A stretch of DNA of 64,000 nt, from the NCBI GenBank assembly GCA_027694045.1, contig JAQEWB010000003.1:83534-147533 (forward strand), in the 5' to 3' direction. The stretch is from Bacillaceae bacterium OF18-1A (GTDB lineage: Bacteria > Bacillota > Bacilli > Bacillales > Bacillaceae_G). The stretch's first letter is position 1, and each line of letters begins with the position of its first letter. The notes below the pieces were generated by a model. The model worked only from the letters and a program-made list of their open reading frames with translations, was not told the origin of the DNA and searched no databases. Made by a program: the position numbers and the translations under genes. This document shows positions 51,607 to 59,938 of the stretch, in pieces.

Positions 51607-54528
51607 TTATAAATTACTATCCCCTTTTCGGAAGTACAGAAATAGCGTGAACACTATCAATATAGTGCCGAATAAGTAAATAAGATTTGTCCCCATTCCT
51701 CCTGTATTTGGAATGACCCATTCACTCTTACTATTCTCTATTTTTAACTTTTGCAAAGGTGATGTAAGTTCTACCTGAATTGACTCTCTTAAAATCATGT
51801 AGCCTGGTGGTGCTTGTACTTCTTTCATTTCATATTTACCGTATACTAATGGTTCAGAAACTGCCTTCCCATTTTCATCGGTTACTAACGTTCCAACTAC
51901 CTTTCCATCTTTATCGATAATTTGAAACTTTGCGTTTTTCAGTTTCAACGTGTTATCTTTTGCATCTACTTTTTCAATCTCGATTCTTCCTGATGGAGGA
52001 GGTTCCACCGCTATTTCTACTGATGGATTTTGTGGAGGAATATTATCTCCGGTTACCTTACCTACGTTCAGTATTTTCTTACCTTCATAACCATCTTTTA
52101 TCTTCACTTGAAATACGATTGTATGCCATTCTGTATCTTGAATATCTCCGAAGCGTCCCATTATTTTTCCTGCTTTATAATGACCACTATCTCCATCCTC
52201 ATTATCCGTTACTGCTTTTCCATCGACTCGAATCGTTCCCGGCACATATTCCACACCTTCTGGTAATGGATCTTCTACAAGGCCATTTTTAATGATGCTA
52301 TCCTTGACTGTGTTTCGGACCTTAATCGTATATTCAATCGTATCTTTTACTTCATACTTATTCTTATCTTGCTGCGAATTCTTTACTTCTTTCACTGCTT
52401 CTACTTTCGGATCTTTGTAATCTACTTTTACTAGTTTTTCAGGTTCTTGCGGGGTAATATTATCTCCGGTTACTTTCCCTTTGTTTAATATTTCTTTTCC
52501 TGCTTGACCTGGTTTCACTTTGACTTGAAACACTACTGTATGCCATTCTGTATCTCGAATATCTCCGAACTTCCCTGTTACTTTGCCAGTCTTATAATGG
52601 CCACTATCACTATCTTCAATATCTGTGACTGCTTTCCCATCGACTCGAATCGTCCCTGGTACATACTCGACGCCTTCTGGTATTGGATCCTCAATGGTAG
52701 CATTTTTTATCACGCTATCTGTCATACCATTACGCATCTTTACTGTGTATTCAATCGTATCTCCTACTTCATACTTACTCTTACCTTGCTGTAAGTTTTT
52801 CGCTTCTTTTACTGTTTCTAGTGTTGGATCTTTCGGTCCTATTACAATGGATGTCTCAGGTTGTTGCGGCGGAACATTCTCTCCCGTTACATTACCGACG
52901 TTGCGAATGGTTTTATCTAGCTGGTTCGGTTTCACTTTCGCTTGGAACGTAACCGTATGCCATCCGGTGTCTGTAATATCACCTAAATTCCCAATTACTT
53001 TACCTGTCGTATAATGGCCGCTATCTGTATCCACAGCATCCGTTACCGCTTTTCCATCTACCCGAATCGTTCCAGGTACGTACTCTAACCCTTCTGGTAT
53101 CGGATCTTCTATCACGGCTTTTTTCAACGTGCTATTTTCAATTTTGTTACGCATTTTAACTGTGTATTCAACTGTGTCCCCTACTTCATACTTGCTTTTC
53201 ACTTGCAAGTTTCTCACTTCTTTAAGCGATTCCATTTCAGGGTTTCTTGCAATAATTTCATTTACAACTTCATTAGAATTCTTATTTTCTTTTGTACCCT
53301 TCAACAAGTTGTCATAATCAACCTTTGCTTTATTTACAACTTGTTTCCCGATATAACTAGGTAGCGCTTTTACTTTAAATTGAACTGTATATCCATTCGG
53401 ACTATCTTCCGTATTTTGCAACGCTCCTAAATTAACAGTAACTGTTCTATCTTTATAAGAACCTGCATCACTATCAACTTGATCTGTTAACGTCTTCTCA
53501 ACACCATCTACTTTCACTTTCATAGAACCAGGTACATAGTCTGTTCCTGCTGGAATCATATCCGTGAATATCGCGTTACCAGCAACGTCGCCACCTTCGT
53601 TTTTAACGTTTACTGTATACGTCAACTCATCTCCCGCATACACTTTCCCTTCTGGACTAACAGACTTTGTCGCCGTAACACAAGGTTCTGTTCCAAGGAA
53701 AATATCATCTAAGAAATTCCCTACTGATAGTACATTTCCATACGTTTTTACAGCCTCAAATCCAAATCGAGTTAACGTTTGACCGGCTGGAACTGTATAA
53801 GTCCCACTATAACGCCCCCACGCTGTATTACTATCTGTCATGTTTTGAATAATAGGTAAATTCGAATTACCCGCAGATGCTGATCCAATACGAACTCGCA
53901 TCGTATCCGCGCCATCTCTTCCTCTATGAGCCAATCGCCAATAAATCGTTTGACCTGGAGTCGTTTTCACATCTTGATATAACATACCAGGTTCTTTTGC
54001 ATTTAATTCCGCAAATTGGTCACCTTCTGCTGGAGGGGGTGTGGACAATGGTATTCTATCTTTCGTTCTCCAAATCTCTATTACTCCATAACGATCCGTC
54101 GTTCTCCATCCTTCTACTTGAATTTGAGGGACGAAGAAATCCATACCTTTCGTTATTTTCGGATTTTCAAATCCACCATTTTTCAGCACAATCCTATTTT
54201 GCTGGGCACACATATTCTCCGCAAAGCTTACTGGAGCACTCTCCTTTACGAGAGTAGATGCTTTAGGTGGTTCTTTCTCTATCGGCATGTCCTTTTCTAC
54301 ATTATTTCCATCTGTTGAACTCGGGCCGAGATCTTCCACAGTTTCTGGATTCGGATCTCCCGTTATAGAATCTACTTGCGTATCTTGCGGCGTAGATTCT
54401 GTTTCCGCATGTAGCGTCATATTACCAACTAAACTGATAGGTATATCTGCGAACACTAGTAAAAGCATCAGCAGTACTAAAAAGGATTTTTGCCCTTTTC
54501 GTTTCTTTTCTTGCCTCCAGATGTTCAT
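51607..54528 (-). CDS. Large pilus tip/adhesin protein (BcpB-like), IPNTG wall-anchored
   Basis: About 973 aa from ATG 54528 (GGGGGGAG upstream, spacing long). Signal peptide (about residues 20-48), a lectin-like/DUF642-type domain (about 105-290; IVLKNGGFENPKIT, EGDQFAELNAKEPGMLYQDV), one DUF11 repeat (about 292-425), then three closely similar repeats of about 130 residues (each with KYEVGDT(V/I)EYTVKMRN or a variant and EYVPGTIRVDGKAVTD), one SpaA domain with YEMKEVQAPPGYMI, and IPNTG near the C-terminus. Family knowledge: BcpB, the B. cereus tip pilin, has an IPNTG signal. No YPKN motif is visible, in line with a tip role. Confidence 0.88.
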   Translation of the reverse strand: MNIWRQEKKRKGQKSFLVLLMLLLVFADIPISLVGNMTLHAETESTPQDTQVDSITGDPNPETVEDLGPSSTDGNNVEKDMPIEKEPPKASTLVKESAPVSFAENMCAQQNRIVLKNGGFENPKITKGMDFFVPQIQVEGWRTTDRYGVIEIWRTKDRIPLSTPPPAEGDQFAELNAKEPGMLYQDVKTTPGQTIYWRLAHRGRDGADTMRVRIGSASAGNSNLPIIQNMTDSNTAWGRYSGTYTVPAGQTLTRFGFEAVKTYGNVLSVGNFLDDIFLGTEPCVTATKSVSPEGKVYAGDELTYTVNVKNEGGDVAGNAIFTDMIPAGTDYVPGSMKVKVDGVEKTLTDQVDSDAGSYKDRTVTVNLGALQNTEDSPNGYTVQFKVKALPSYIGKQVVNKAKVDYDNLLKGTKENKNSNEVVNEIIARNPEMESLKEVRNLQVKSKYEVGDTVEYTVKMRNKIENSTLKKAVIEDPIPEGLEYVPGTIRVDGKAVTDAVDTDSGHYTTGKVIGNLGDITDTGWHTVTFQAKVKPNQLDKTIRNVGNVTGENVPPQQPETSIVIGPKDPTLETVKEAKNLQQGKSKYEVGDTIEYTVKMRNGMTDSVIKNATIEDPIPEGVEYVPGTIRVDGKAVTDIEDSDSGHYKTGKVTGKFGDIRDTEWHTVVFQVKVKPGQAGKEILNKGKVTGDNITPQEPEKLVKVDYKDPKVEAVKEVKNSQQDKNKYEVKDTIEYTIKVRNTVKDSIIKNGLVEDPLPEGVEYVPGTIRVDGKAVTDNEDGDSGHYKAGKIMGRFGDIQDTEWHTIVFQVKIKDGYEGKKILNVGKVTGDNIPPQNPSVEIAVEPPPSGRIEIEKVDAKDNTLKLKNAKFQIIDKDGKVVGTLVTDENGKAVSEPLVYGKYEMKEVQAPPGYMILRESIQVELTSPLQKLKIENSKSEWVIPNTGGMGTNLIYLFGTILIVFTLFLYFRKGDSNL
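51980..53250 (-). repeat. Three tandem coding repeats of about 0.4 kb in the tip gene
   Basis: The segment encoding KYEVGDT...EYTVKMRN through VTGDNI(T/P)PQ is present three times in a row with about 132-residue periodicity and high DNA similarity (for example CATCGACTCGAATCG recurs). Such arrays change copy number by recombination. Confidence 0.8.
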
Positions 54529-54552
54529 ATACGATAGCCCACTCCCCCCCAT

Positions 54553-55072
54553 ATTTCTTGAATGGTTTCTACAGCATTTGCATTGTACTTTTCATTTTCA
54601 AAAAGCAAATTCATTTACATAATTAAGGACGAGGATTACTAGTTTCTAAAGGAGTGATTCATCATTATACGCATAAGAAATTTAACTGAATGACTATTTC
54701 AGTTAAAGATTCAAACGAATCAACATGTAAACTATGTATACCGCCTTCGCCTACTTTAAAAACATTCGATTGCCTTTCCTCCCATGTAAATAATGCCAAT
54801 GTTTAATTTGTATGTTTATTATATTTATTCCAGGAAAATATTTCTATATTTTGCTAACAATTAGAATACTCGGATTTTGTAATATTTAGAATTAAGTGAA
54901 TACAAATGCTTTTTCTTGCATGTAAATTAACATTTTTCTTCCATTTCATTTCAGCTAAAGAGTGTAGTAGTTGAACTTTTCCAGCTCATAATCCAAGAAA
55001 TTTTATAAGTTTTATTTTTACAATTTTTTCCCAATATAATAAACTCGATTAATAAATAGCAACATATACAAA
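54553..55072. other. Long non-coding region upstream of the pilus operon
   Basis: About 520 AT-rich bases containing the pilus promoter. An inverted repeat TTTAACTGAA-TGACTA-TTTCAGTTAAA (about 54678-54704) is a candidate operator. I found no gene or RNA signature. Confidence 0.5.
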
Positions 55073-55074
55073 AA

Positions 55075-55101
55075 GATACCACCCTCACAGGATGGTATCT
55101 T
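55075..55101 (-). terminator. Terminator of the GH8-like gene
   Basis: AAGATACCA / TGGTATCTT stem with an 11-nt loop, T-run on the minus strand. Confidence 0.8.
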
Positions 55102-56187
55102 CTATTCCTTACTCTTCTCTAATTCCATTTCAGCTAAAAGCGGCAATACATTATCAAAAATATGCGTATTATTATTCTCGCCTGTTACGTACCCACCATA
55201 ATACCTGCTAAATACATTATCATTTCGGAACGTAGACATATGGTCATACAATTCTTCCGCAAACTTTTTATCACCTGCTTGTAGCACGTACAAAATCGTT
55301 AATCCGTAAGCAGCTGGCGATTCATAATTTACAGTTTGTTTTCCTGTTTCTAAGTTATAACGACCGTATAACTTTCCATCCTCCTGGAATTTCTTCTTTA
55401 TAAATTCCATATAAGCATCTGATGAAAGGCCACCTAAACTACGATGATATGCAACATATGATTGATCAATAAGATTCACTTCTTTATCATACGTAAATGT
55501 ACCATCTTCTTTATACTCTTTCGGAAATGCCCAACCATCTCTCGGATAATCGGCTAAAAATTGAAGCACTTCCTGATATTGCTGATCAGAAATCTTTCCG
55601 TACTTTTTCATATACAAAAATGCATGTGGATTTATGTACGATGTTGTTACAAAATTGTTTTGTTTACCTGCACCTGCATCATAATAATCCACGTAATAAT
55701 TACCTTTTTTATTATAACGAAGTACAGCATCACTCAATTGATCTGCAAGGTTTTTATAGCGTTCTTCCTTGTACATTTCATAAGCACGATATAATTGCTC
55801 TATAATACGAAGATCATCTATAAGTGCATTTGTTGCTGACTGCATTTCTCCCTTTTCAGAGATTTTCCATAAAACGATGCCATCCCTATGTACAAAATTA
55901 TTTTGAATAACCTTTACTTGCTCATCAAATAGAGCTTGATCATCTTTATCAAGTGTATATTGTAGCCATAACCCTGCTGATTCTGATAAAGCTTCGCGTC
56001 CCTTTGCTTCACCCGTACCTGCTTTTGTATCTTCCAAACGATACGTAGCAAGCGTCCCATTTTCATTTACCATATGTCGTAAAATAAAATGTTCCGTACG
56101 ATTTCCTTGCAAAGCTGCCCAAAATACAATTCCGCCTAAAGCGATTAGAAAAATGAATCCAATCCCTATATATAAACGTTTCCGCAA
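55102..56187 (-). CDS. Membrane-anchored GH8-like (alpha/alpha barrel) protein
   Basis: About 361 aa: N-terminal membrane anchor (about 5-25) and an extracellular helical domain. GREALSESAGLWLQYTL resembles the SE(G/S)QGYGM region of glycosyl hydrolase family 8, NALIDDLRIIEQLYRAYEMY its D-A-D-L segment, and NYYVDYYDAGAG, SYINPHAFLYM, RDGWAFPKE and ESPAAYGLTILYV fit a six-hairpin fold. Assignment is by pattern only. TTG 56187 is preferred, since AGGTGA lies five bases upstream; the GTG at 56196 overlaps that site. The whole 5' flank is the end of a TnpB-related element, so the original promoter may have been displaced. Confidence 0.6.
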   Translation of the reverse strand: MRKRLYIGIGFIFLIALGGIVFWAALQGNRTEHFILRHMVNENGTLATYRLEDTKAGTGEAKGREALSESAGLWLQYTLDKDDQALFDEQVKVIQNNFVHRDGIVLWKISEKGEMQSATNALIDDLRIIEQLYRAYEMYKEERYKNLADQLSDAVLRYNKKGNYYVDYYDAGAGKQNNFVTTSYINPHAFLYMKKYGKISDQQYQEVLQFLADYPRDGWAFPKEYKEDGTFTYDKEVNLIDQSYVAYHRSLGGLSSDAYMEFIKKKFQEDGKLYGRYNLETGKQTVNYESPAAYGLTILYVLQAGDKKFAEELYDHMSTFRNDNVFSRYYGGYVTGENNNTHIFDNVLPLLAEMELEKSKE

Positions 56188-56229
56188 ACTTTTCACCTGG
56201 TTTGAAATTCTTATAAAAATCTATAAATT

Positions 56230-56434
56230 GTTGGCGAACCAAGTCAAATGCCAACTACCGAAAAGGAATCTCACCTTTTTCCTGTCCGTAAGGGTTGTGA
56301 CCTTTTCATCCACCTATTGTGAAAGAATGACGGCAGGTTCCTGTTAGGAACGATCTGTCCTTGCATACTACCATTCATCCAAGTCAGTAGTATGCAAGAG
56401 GTTATAAGAAATAAACCAGTACCCCCCTTCTCAT
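56230..56434 (-). ncRNA. Candidate omega-RNA/right-end RNA of the TnpB-related element
   Basis: Directly after the tnpB-like stop codon, on the same strand, several hairpins follow one another: CTTGCATACTAC / GTAGTATGCAAG (56360-56398, 12 bp), GTTCC / GGAAC (56337-56351), AAGG / CCTT (about 56290-56304), AAAAGG / CCTTTT (56261-56278) and GTTGGC / GCCAAC (56230-56255). Family knowledge: TnpB guide RNAs overlap the tnpB 3' end and end at the element boundary, with the guide just beyond. If so here, the guide would lie at about 56210-56229. No expression evidence. Confidence 0.5.
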
Positions 56435-57982
56435 TTAAATTTTAAATACGAATTGTTGATTGTTCATATAAACAATTTTGTGAAGAATGCTCCACAATTT
56501 CCAATTATGATATTCTTGCCACGTTTGAATTGTTTGTAACCATTTTTTATATACTTTTTGCGTATTCTTTTTACTTTCTTCCATGGAAGCAACAAGAATA
56601 CGCAGTTTTGTTGTAATTTGGTTTTTTAATAATAATATAATTTCTTGTGGTAATTGTTCTTGCAATTCTAATCCACGTCTTGCGATCGTGAATGCGGCTG
56701 CTTCATGAACGCTAATACCGAAATTTTTACTATATTTTAATTTTCCGATCACACTTGTATAAGCAGGATTTACTGTTTTGACAGAAAATCCGTTACGAAG
56801 AGCCATACGAATTAAACTATCCAACATTTTTTTATACGTAAATTGATGAAATTTACGATTGCTGTATTTATCAGTATCATGAGACTGTTGGAATTTCAAA
56901 TCCTCTAAAACAATACCACCTACATTGTTTTCTATTAACCATTTTTTGATTTGTTGTACGATTTGTCCAATTACTGTTGTGCGTTTGTTTGTTGAAAATG
57001 TATCAAGATTGTGTAAGTAAAAGATCTTCGAACCCTTAAAATTACCTTGTTTTGTACATAAACTAACTGCAATGCGATCCGGATTCACATCGATCCCTGC
57101 AATTACATCTAATTGTGGTGTTTCTTTAAAATCTAATACACGACCTATTTCCGTTTCATCAAACGTAATGTTTACATAAAAATCATTTTGTTTGCGAATA
57201 ATTTCTACACTATATTTTTGATGATCTATAATCGGTTTTCCTTTTGGATTTACACCGATTTGTTCTCCCATAACAACATTTGTGATTTCATGATAAAAAC
57301 GATATGGAATCATAATCGGAACTTTGATTCGTGGGCTTTTTGTTTTTCCATTTGTTCGTCCTAATGGATTTGCAATTTCTAACCATCCTTGCCCACAATC
57401 ATCAACTGTAATGCGCATGTTCAAATTCCCTTTTTTACTTTTATCTCCGCGAGAATATAATTGCCTTGTACGTAAATCTTTCCATTCTTGATTGGATATC
57501 TTATCTTTTATTCTTTCATAGAAATTTTTCCGTCCACCAAAAATAATAGGAGGTAATGTTCCATTTTTAATATGTGTTTCATACATTTCAATTTTTTGTT
57601 CTAATTTTTGCTGTCTTTTTCTTAATCCAATTAGACAAATTTCTAATGAAACTTTTTTTGGGTTTTTCCTGCCACTTTCATAATCATCTTTTTTTTGTAA
57701 TGTTTTTTCTAATTTTTTTTGATTGTTTTCTAAGTAAACAGGAAGAAGTTCTTTTTGGGAGGAAAGGATGGTTTGTGCTTGCAAAACTGCATCTTCACAA
57801 AAGCGTTTGTTTAACAAATATTTAAGTTGTAGTTTTTTAATCAATTCTTTCTCGTTTTCTCCTTCAATTAAACGATTAAAACTATATCGTTTTGCACTTT
57901 CGAACGTACGAATCAAAGTAATTAAAGCTTCCGTTTGTTCTTTTGTAATAGAATTGATTTTACAAGCACGTGTGGTTTTCAT
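56435..57982 (-). CDS. Solo TnpB-related protein without zinc ribbon
   Basis: 515 aa. A helical, Lys-rich N-terminal half (residues 1-190; coiled coils about 80-135), an OB/wedge-like middle (190-285) and a RuvC fold: D298 in VIAGIDVNPDRIAVS, E360 in GIVLEDLKF, and VNPAYTS (404-410). In ordinary TnpB the last motif is followed by a CxxC zinc ribbon and a D-x-N-A-A motif; here it runs into VIGKLKYSKNFGISVHEAAA with no Cys and with His426/Glu427 where the third acidic residue is expected. No transposase TnpA lies beside it. It may be an RNA-guided nuclease with an altered site or a catalytically dead DNA-binding derivative; the sequence does not decide. Confidence 0.8.
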   Translation of the reverse strand: MKTTRACKINSITKEQTEALITLIRTFESAKRYSFNRLIEGENEKELIKKLQLKYLLNKRFCEDAVLQAQTILSSQKELLPVYLENNQKKLEKTLQKKDDYESGRKNPKKVSLEICLIGLRKRQQKLEQKIEMYETHIKNGTLPPIIFGGRKNFYERIKDKISNQEWKDLRTRQLYSRGDKSKKGNLNMRITVDDCGQGWLEIANPLGRTNGKTKSPRIKVPIMIPYRFYHEITNVVMGEQIGVNPKGKPIIDHQKYSVEIIRKQNDFYVNITFDETEIGRVLDFKETPQLDVIAGIDVNPDRIAVSLCTKQGNFKGSKIFYLHNLDTFSTNKRTTVIGQIVQQIKKWLIENNVGGIVLEDLKFQQSHDTDKYSNRKFHQFTYKKMLDSLIRMALRNGFSVKTVNPAYTSVIGKLKYSKNFGISVHEAAAFTIARRGLELQEQLPQEIILLLKNQITTKLRILVASMEESKKNTQKVYKKWLQTIQTWQEYHNWKLWSILHKIVYMNNQQFVFKI

Positions 57983-58068
57983 CCTTTTCCCCCCTTTTCA
58001 TCACCTGAAAATATTATAGGTTGAATTCTGTAAAATATAAAACCTGTAATTGTAAATTTTTATAGTTT

Positions 58069-58078
58069 TTTATAGATT
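58069..58078. repeat. 10-bp inverted partner flanking the TnpB-related element
   Basis: TTTATAGATT (58069-58078) is the exact reverse complement of AATCTATAAA (56218-56227) on the other side of the element. It may mark the ends or be chance in AT-rich DNA. Confidence 0.3.
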
Positions 58079-58148
58079 CTTATTTACTGTTATTTCCTCC
58101 CTAGTAAGGCTATCCTTAATTTTACCAGAACATACGTAAATGTAAAAA

Positions 58149-58170
58149 AGACAACCTATTAGATTGTCTC
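58149..58170 (-). terminator. Terminator of the 48-aa gene
   Basis: AGACAA / TTGTCT stem with a 9-nt loop and a T-run on the minus strand. Confidence 0.65.
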
Positions 58171-58181
58171 CCGTTCCTCTA

Positions 58182-58328
58182 TCACTCACAAGCCTCTTTA
58201 GAAGGTCTATATAGCGATTCCACGAGTCGATCATACTCACTACGCGTAATCTCTTTATTATACAGCTTCAATAATAAATCTCTATGCTCTTTTGAAAATG
58301 CCATCTTTTTAATGACTTCAGGATACAT
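58182..58328 (-). CDS. Small conserved-looking protein (48 aa)
   Basis: Not recognised. From ATG 58328 (GGAGAGGATG upstream) it reads MYPEVIKKMAFSKEHRDLLL and then KLYNKEITRSEYDRLVESLY, an amphipathic, charged, probably two-helix protein ending in a lone Cys. A longer frame upstream (to 58439) has no ribosome binding site. It has its own terminator. No function can be proposed. Confidence 0.6.
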   Translation of the reverse strand: MYPEVIKKMAFSKEHRDLLLKLYNKEITRSEYDRLVESLYRPSKEACE

Positions 58329-58457
58329 AAAACATCCTCTCCATTTCACATAAACTTCTTCAACCCCAAAAACAGAACTTATGTTCGCATAAAAGATTAT
58401 AAAAGATTCCTCGCTAAAAAACAAACAAAATATTATCAAATATTCATTTCTTTCTTT

Positions 58458-58471
58458 TTCGAATATTCGAA
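58458..58471 (+). promoter_or_regulatory. Palindrome upstream of the cytochrome bd operon
   Basis: TTCGAATATTCGAA is a perfect 14-bp palindrome 112 bp before cydA. A second inverted pair TTGAAT / ATTCAA lies at 58523-58544. Neither matches Rex or Fnr consensus clearly. Confidence 0.4.
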
Positions 58472-58582
58472 GATTGTATTACCATATTCATTTTTTAAAT
58501 ACATATATATTTTTGGCAGTTTATTGAATAAATCTTCCAATTCAATCAGAAAATAATGGCAAAAAAGAAGAGGAGTATACAT

Positions 58583-59938
58583 ATGGATACCGTAACATTA
58601 GCAAGAGCGTTTTTTGGTTCTTCATTAGCGTTCCACATTATCTTTGCAACACTTGGGGTCGGGCTTTCTTTGATGATTTTTATAAGTGAGGTACTCTATC
58701 ACTGGAAGAAGGATTCTGACTATGCCATTATGGCGAAAAGATGGACAAAGGCTTTTGCCATCCTTCTCGGCGTAGCCATTCCAACTGGAACCATTGTTGG
58801 GGTACAAATTTCACTGCTTTGGCCTGGTTTTGCCAAAATTGTTGGGCAAGTTATTTCTGTTCCCTTTCAAATTGAAATTTTCGCCTTCTTTTTAGAGGCT
58901 TTATTCATGTCCATTTATGTATATGCAGCGGATAAACTACCTCCATTTATGAGATTAATCTCGCTATTTTTCGTTATGCTTGGTGCCACGGCATCTGCCG
59001 TGCTTATTACGTCAGCAAATACATGGATGAATACACCAACAGGCTTTTCCATGGGTCCAGATGGATCCGTTTTTAACGTTGACCCATGGAAGGCTTTCTT
59101 TAATCCAAGCTTTGGTACAAGTGCATTCCATGTCGTTATTACAGCCTATGCAACTGGAGCGGCTGTCATCGCCTCTATCGCAGGCTTTAAATTATTAAAG
59201 AGAAATGTAAGTGAACGTGAAATTGCATATCATAAAAAAGGCTTACTTTTGGGACTTGTCGTGACATTTATTACAGGTGCTACGATGTGGCTTTCAGGAC
59301 ATGAATCGGCGATTGCCTTACATAAGCACTCACCTGAAAAACTTGCATCTGCTGAAGCTTTATTTGAAACGACATCACACGCACCGTTATCAATTGGAGG
59401 CGTTGTAGATCCTAACACACTTGAACTAAATTATGCACTTGAAATCCCGAACATGCTTAGCCTATTAGTCGGGCTGGACCCTAATACAGTCGTAAAAGGC
59501 CTCAAAGAGTTCCCACAAGAAACATGGCCACCATTTTATACACATACACTATTCAATTTAATGGTAGGTACTGCTGCCTTTACTTTTGCAGTTGCAGCAA
59601 TCGCCCTTTTATATTGGTACTTTGTTTATCGAAAAAAAGGAGCAGAGTTACCGAAGTGGCTTCTTTGGAGTACTGCCGCATGTGGACCAATTATGATGCT
59701 CGGTATTGAATTCGGATGGGTTTTCAGTTGTAGTGGTCGTCAACCGTGGACAATTTATGGTATGCAACGTACAGTCGATGCTGCTACGCGCGCTGATTTC
59801 GTCGGTCCTTTATTTATTCTATTCATCATTTTATATATTGGACTCGCTATTTTAACAGTATTTGTACTACGGACATTCTTTAAGAAGCATCCATTAAAGA
59901 ATGATTTACATCACCAAGGAGGCGATTCTCGTGCATGA
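58583..59938 (+). CDS. cydA: Cytochrome bd quinol oxidase subunit I
   Basis: About 451 aa from ATG 58583 (AGAGGAG seven bases upstream): MDTVTLARAFFGSSLAFHII with the heme ligand His near residue 19, GTIVGVQISLLWPGF, QIEIFAFFLEALFMSIYVY, GHESAIALHKHSPEKLAS, and GRQPWTIYGMQRT of the conserved GRQPW motif. The Q-loop is short, as in the CioA/YthA type. It oxidises quinol and reduces oxygen with subunit II. Its last bases overlap the start of cydB. The group has more than one bd oxidase, so the symbol is generic. Confidence 0.9.
   Translation: MDTVTLARAFFGSSLAFHIIFATLGVGLSLMIFISEVLYHWKKDSDYAIMAKRWTKAFAILLGVAIPTGTIVGVQISLLWPGFAKIVGQVISVPFQIEIFAFFLEALFMSIYVYAADKLPPFMRLISLFFVMLGATASAVLITSANTWMNTPTGFSMGPDGSVFNVDPWKAFFNPSFGTSAFHVVITAYATGAAVIASIAGFKLLKRNVSEREIAYHKKGLLLGLVVTFITGATMWLSGHESAIALHKHSPEKLASAEALFETTSHAPLSIGGVVDPNTLELNYALEIPNMLSLLVGLDPNTVVKGLKEFPQETWPPFYTHTLFNLMVGTAAFTFAVAAIALLYWYFVYRKKGAELPKWLLWSTAACGPIMMLGIEFGWVFSCSGRQPWTIYGMQRTVDAATRADFVGPLFILFIILYIGLAILTVFVLRTFFKKHPLKNDLHHQGGDSRA

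Noticed and set aside
56063..56254. 63-aa open frame starting in the last hairpin of the TnpB-related element
   Set aside because: It overlaps the GH8-like gene in another frame and has no ribosome binding site; the GH8-like frame has the membrane anchor and family pattern.
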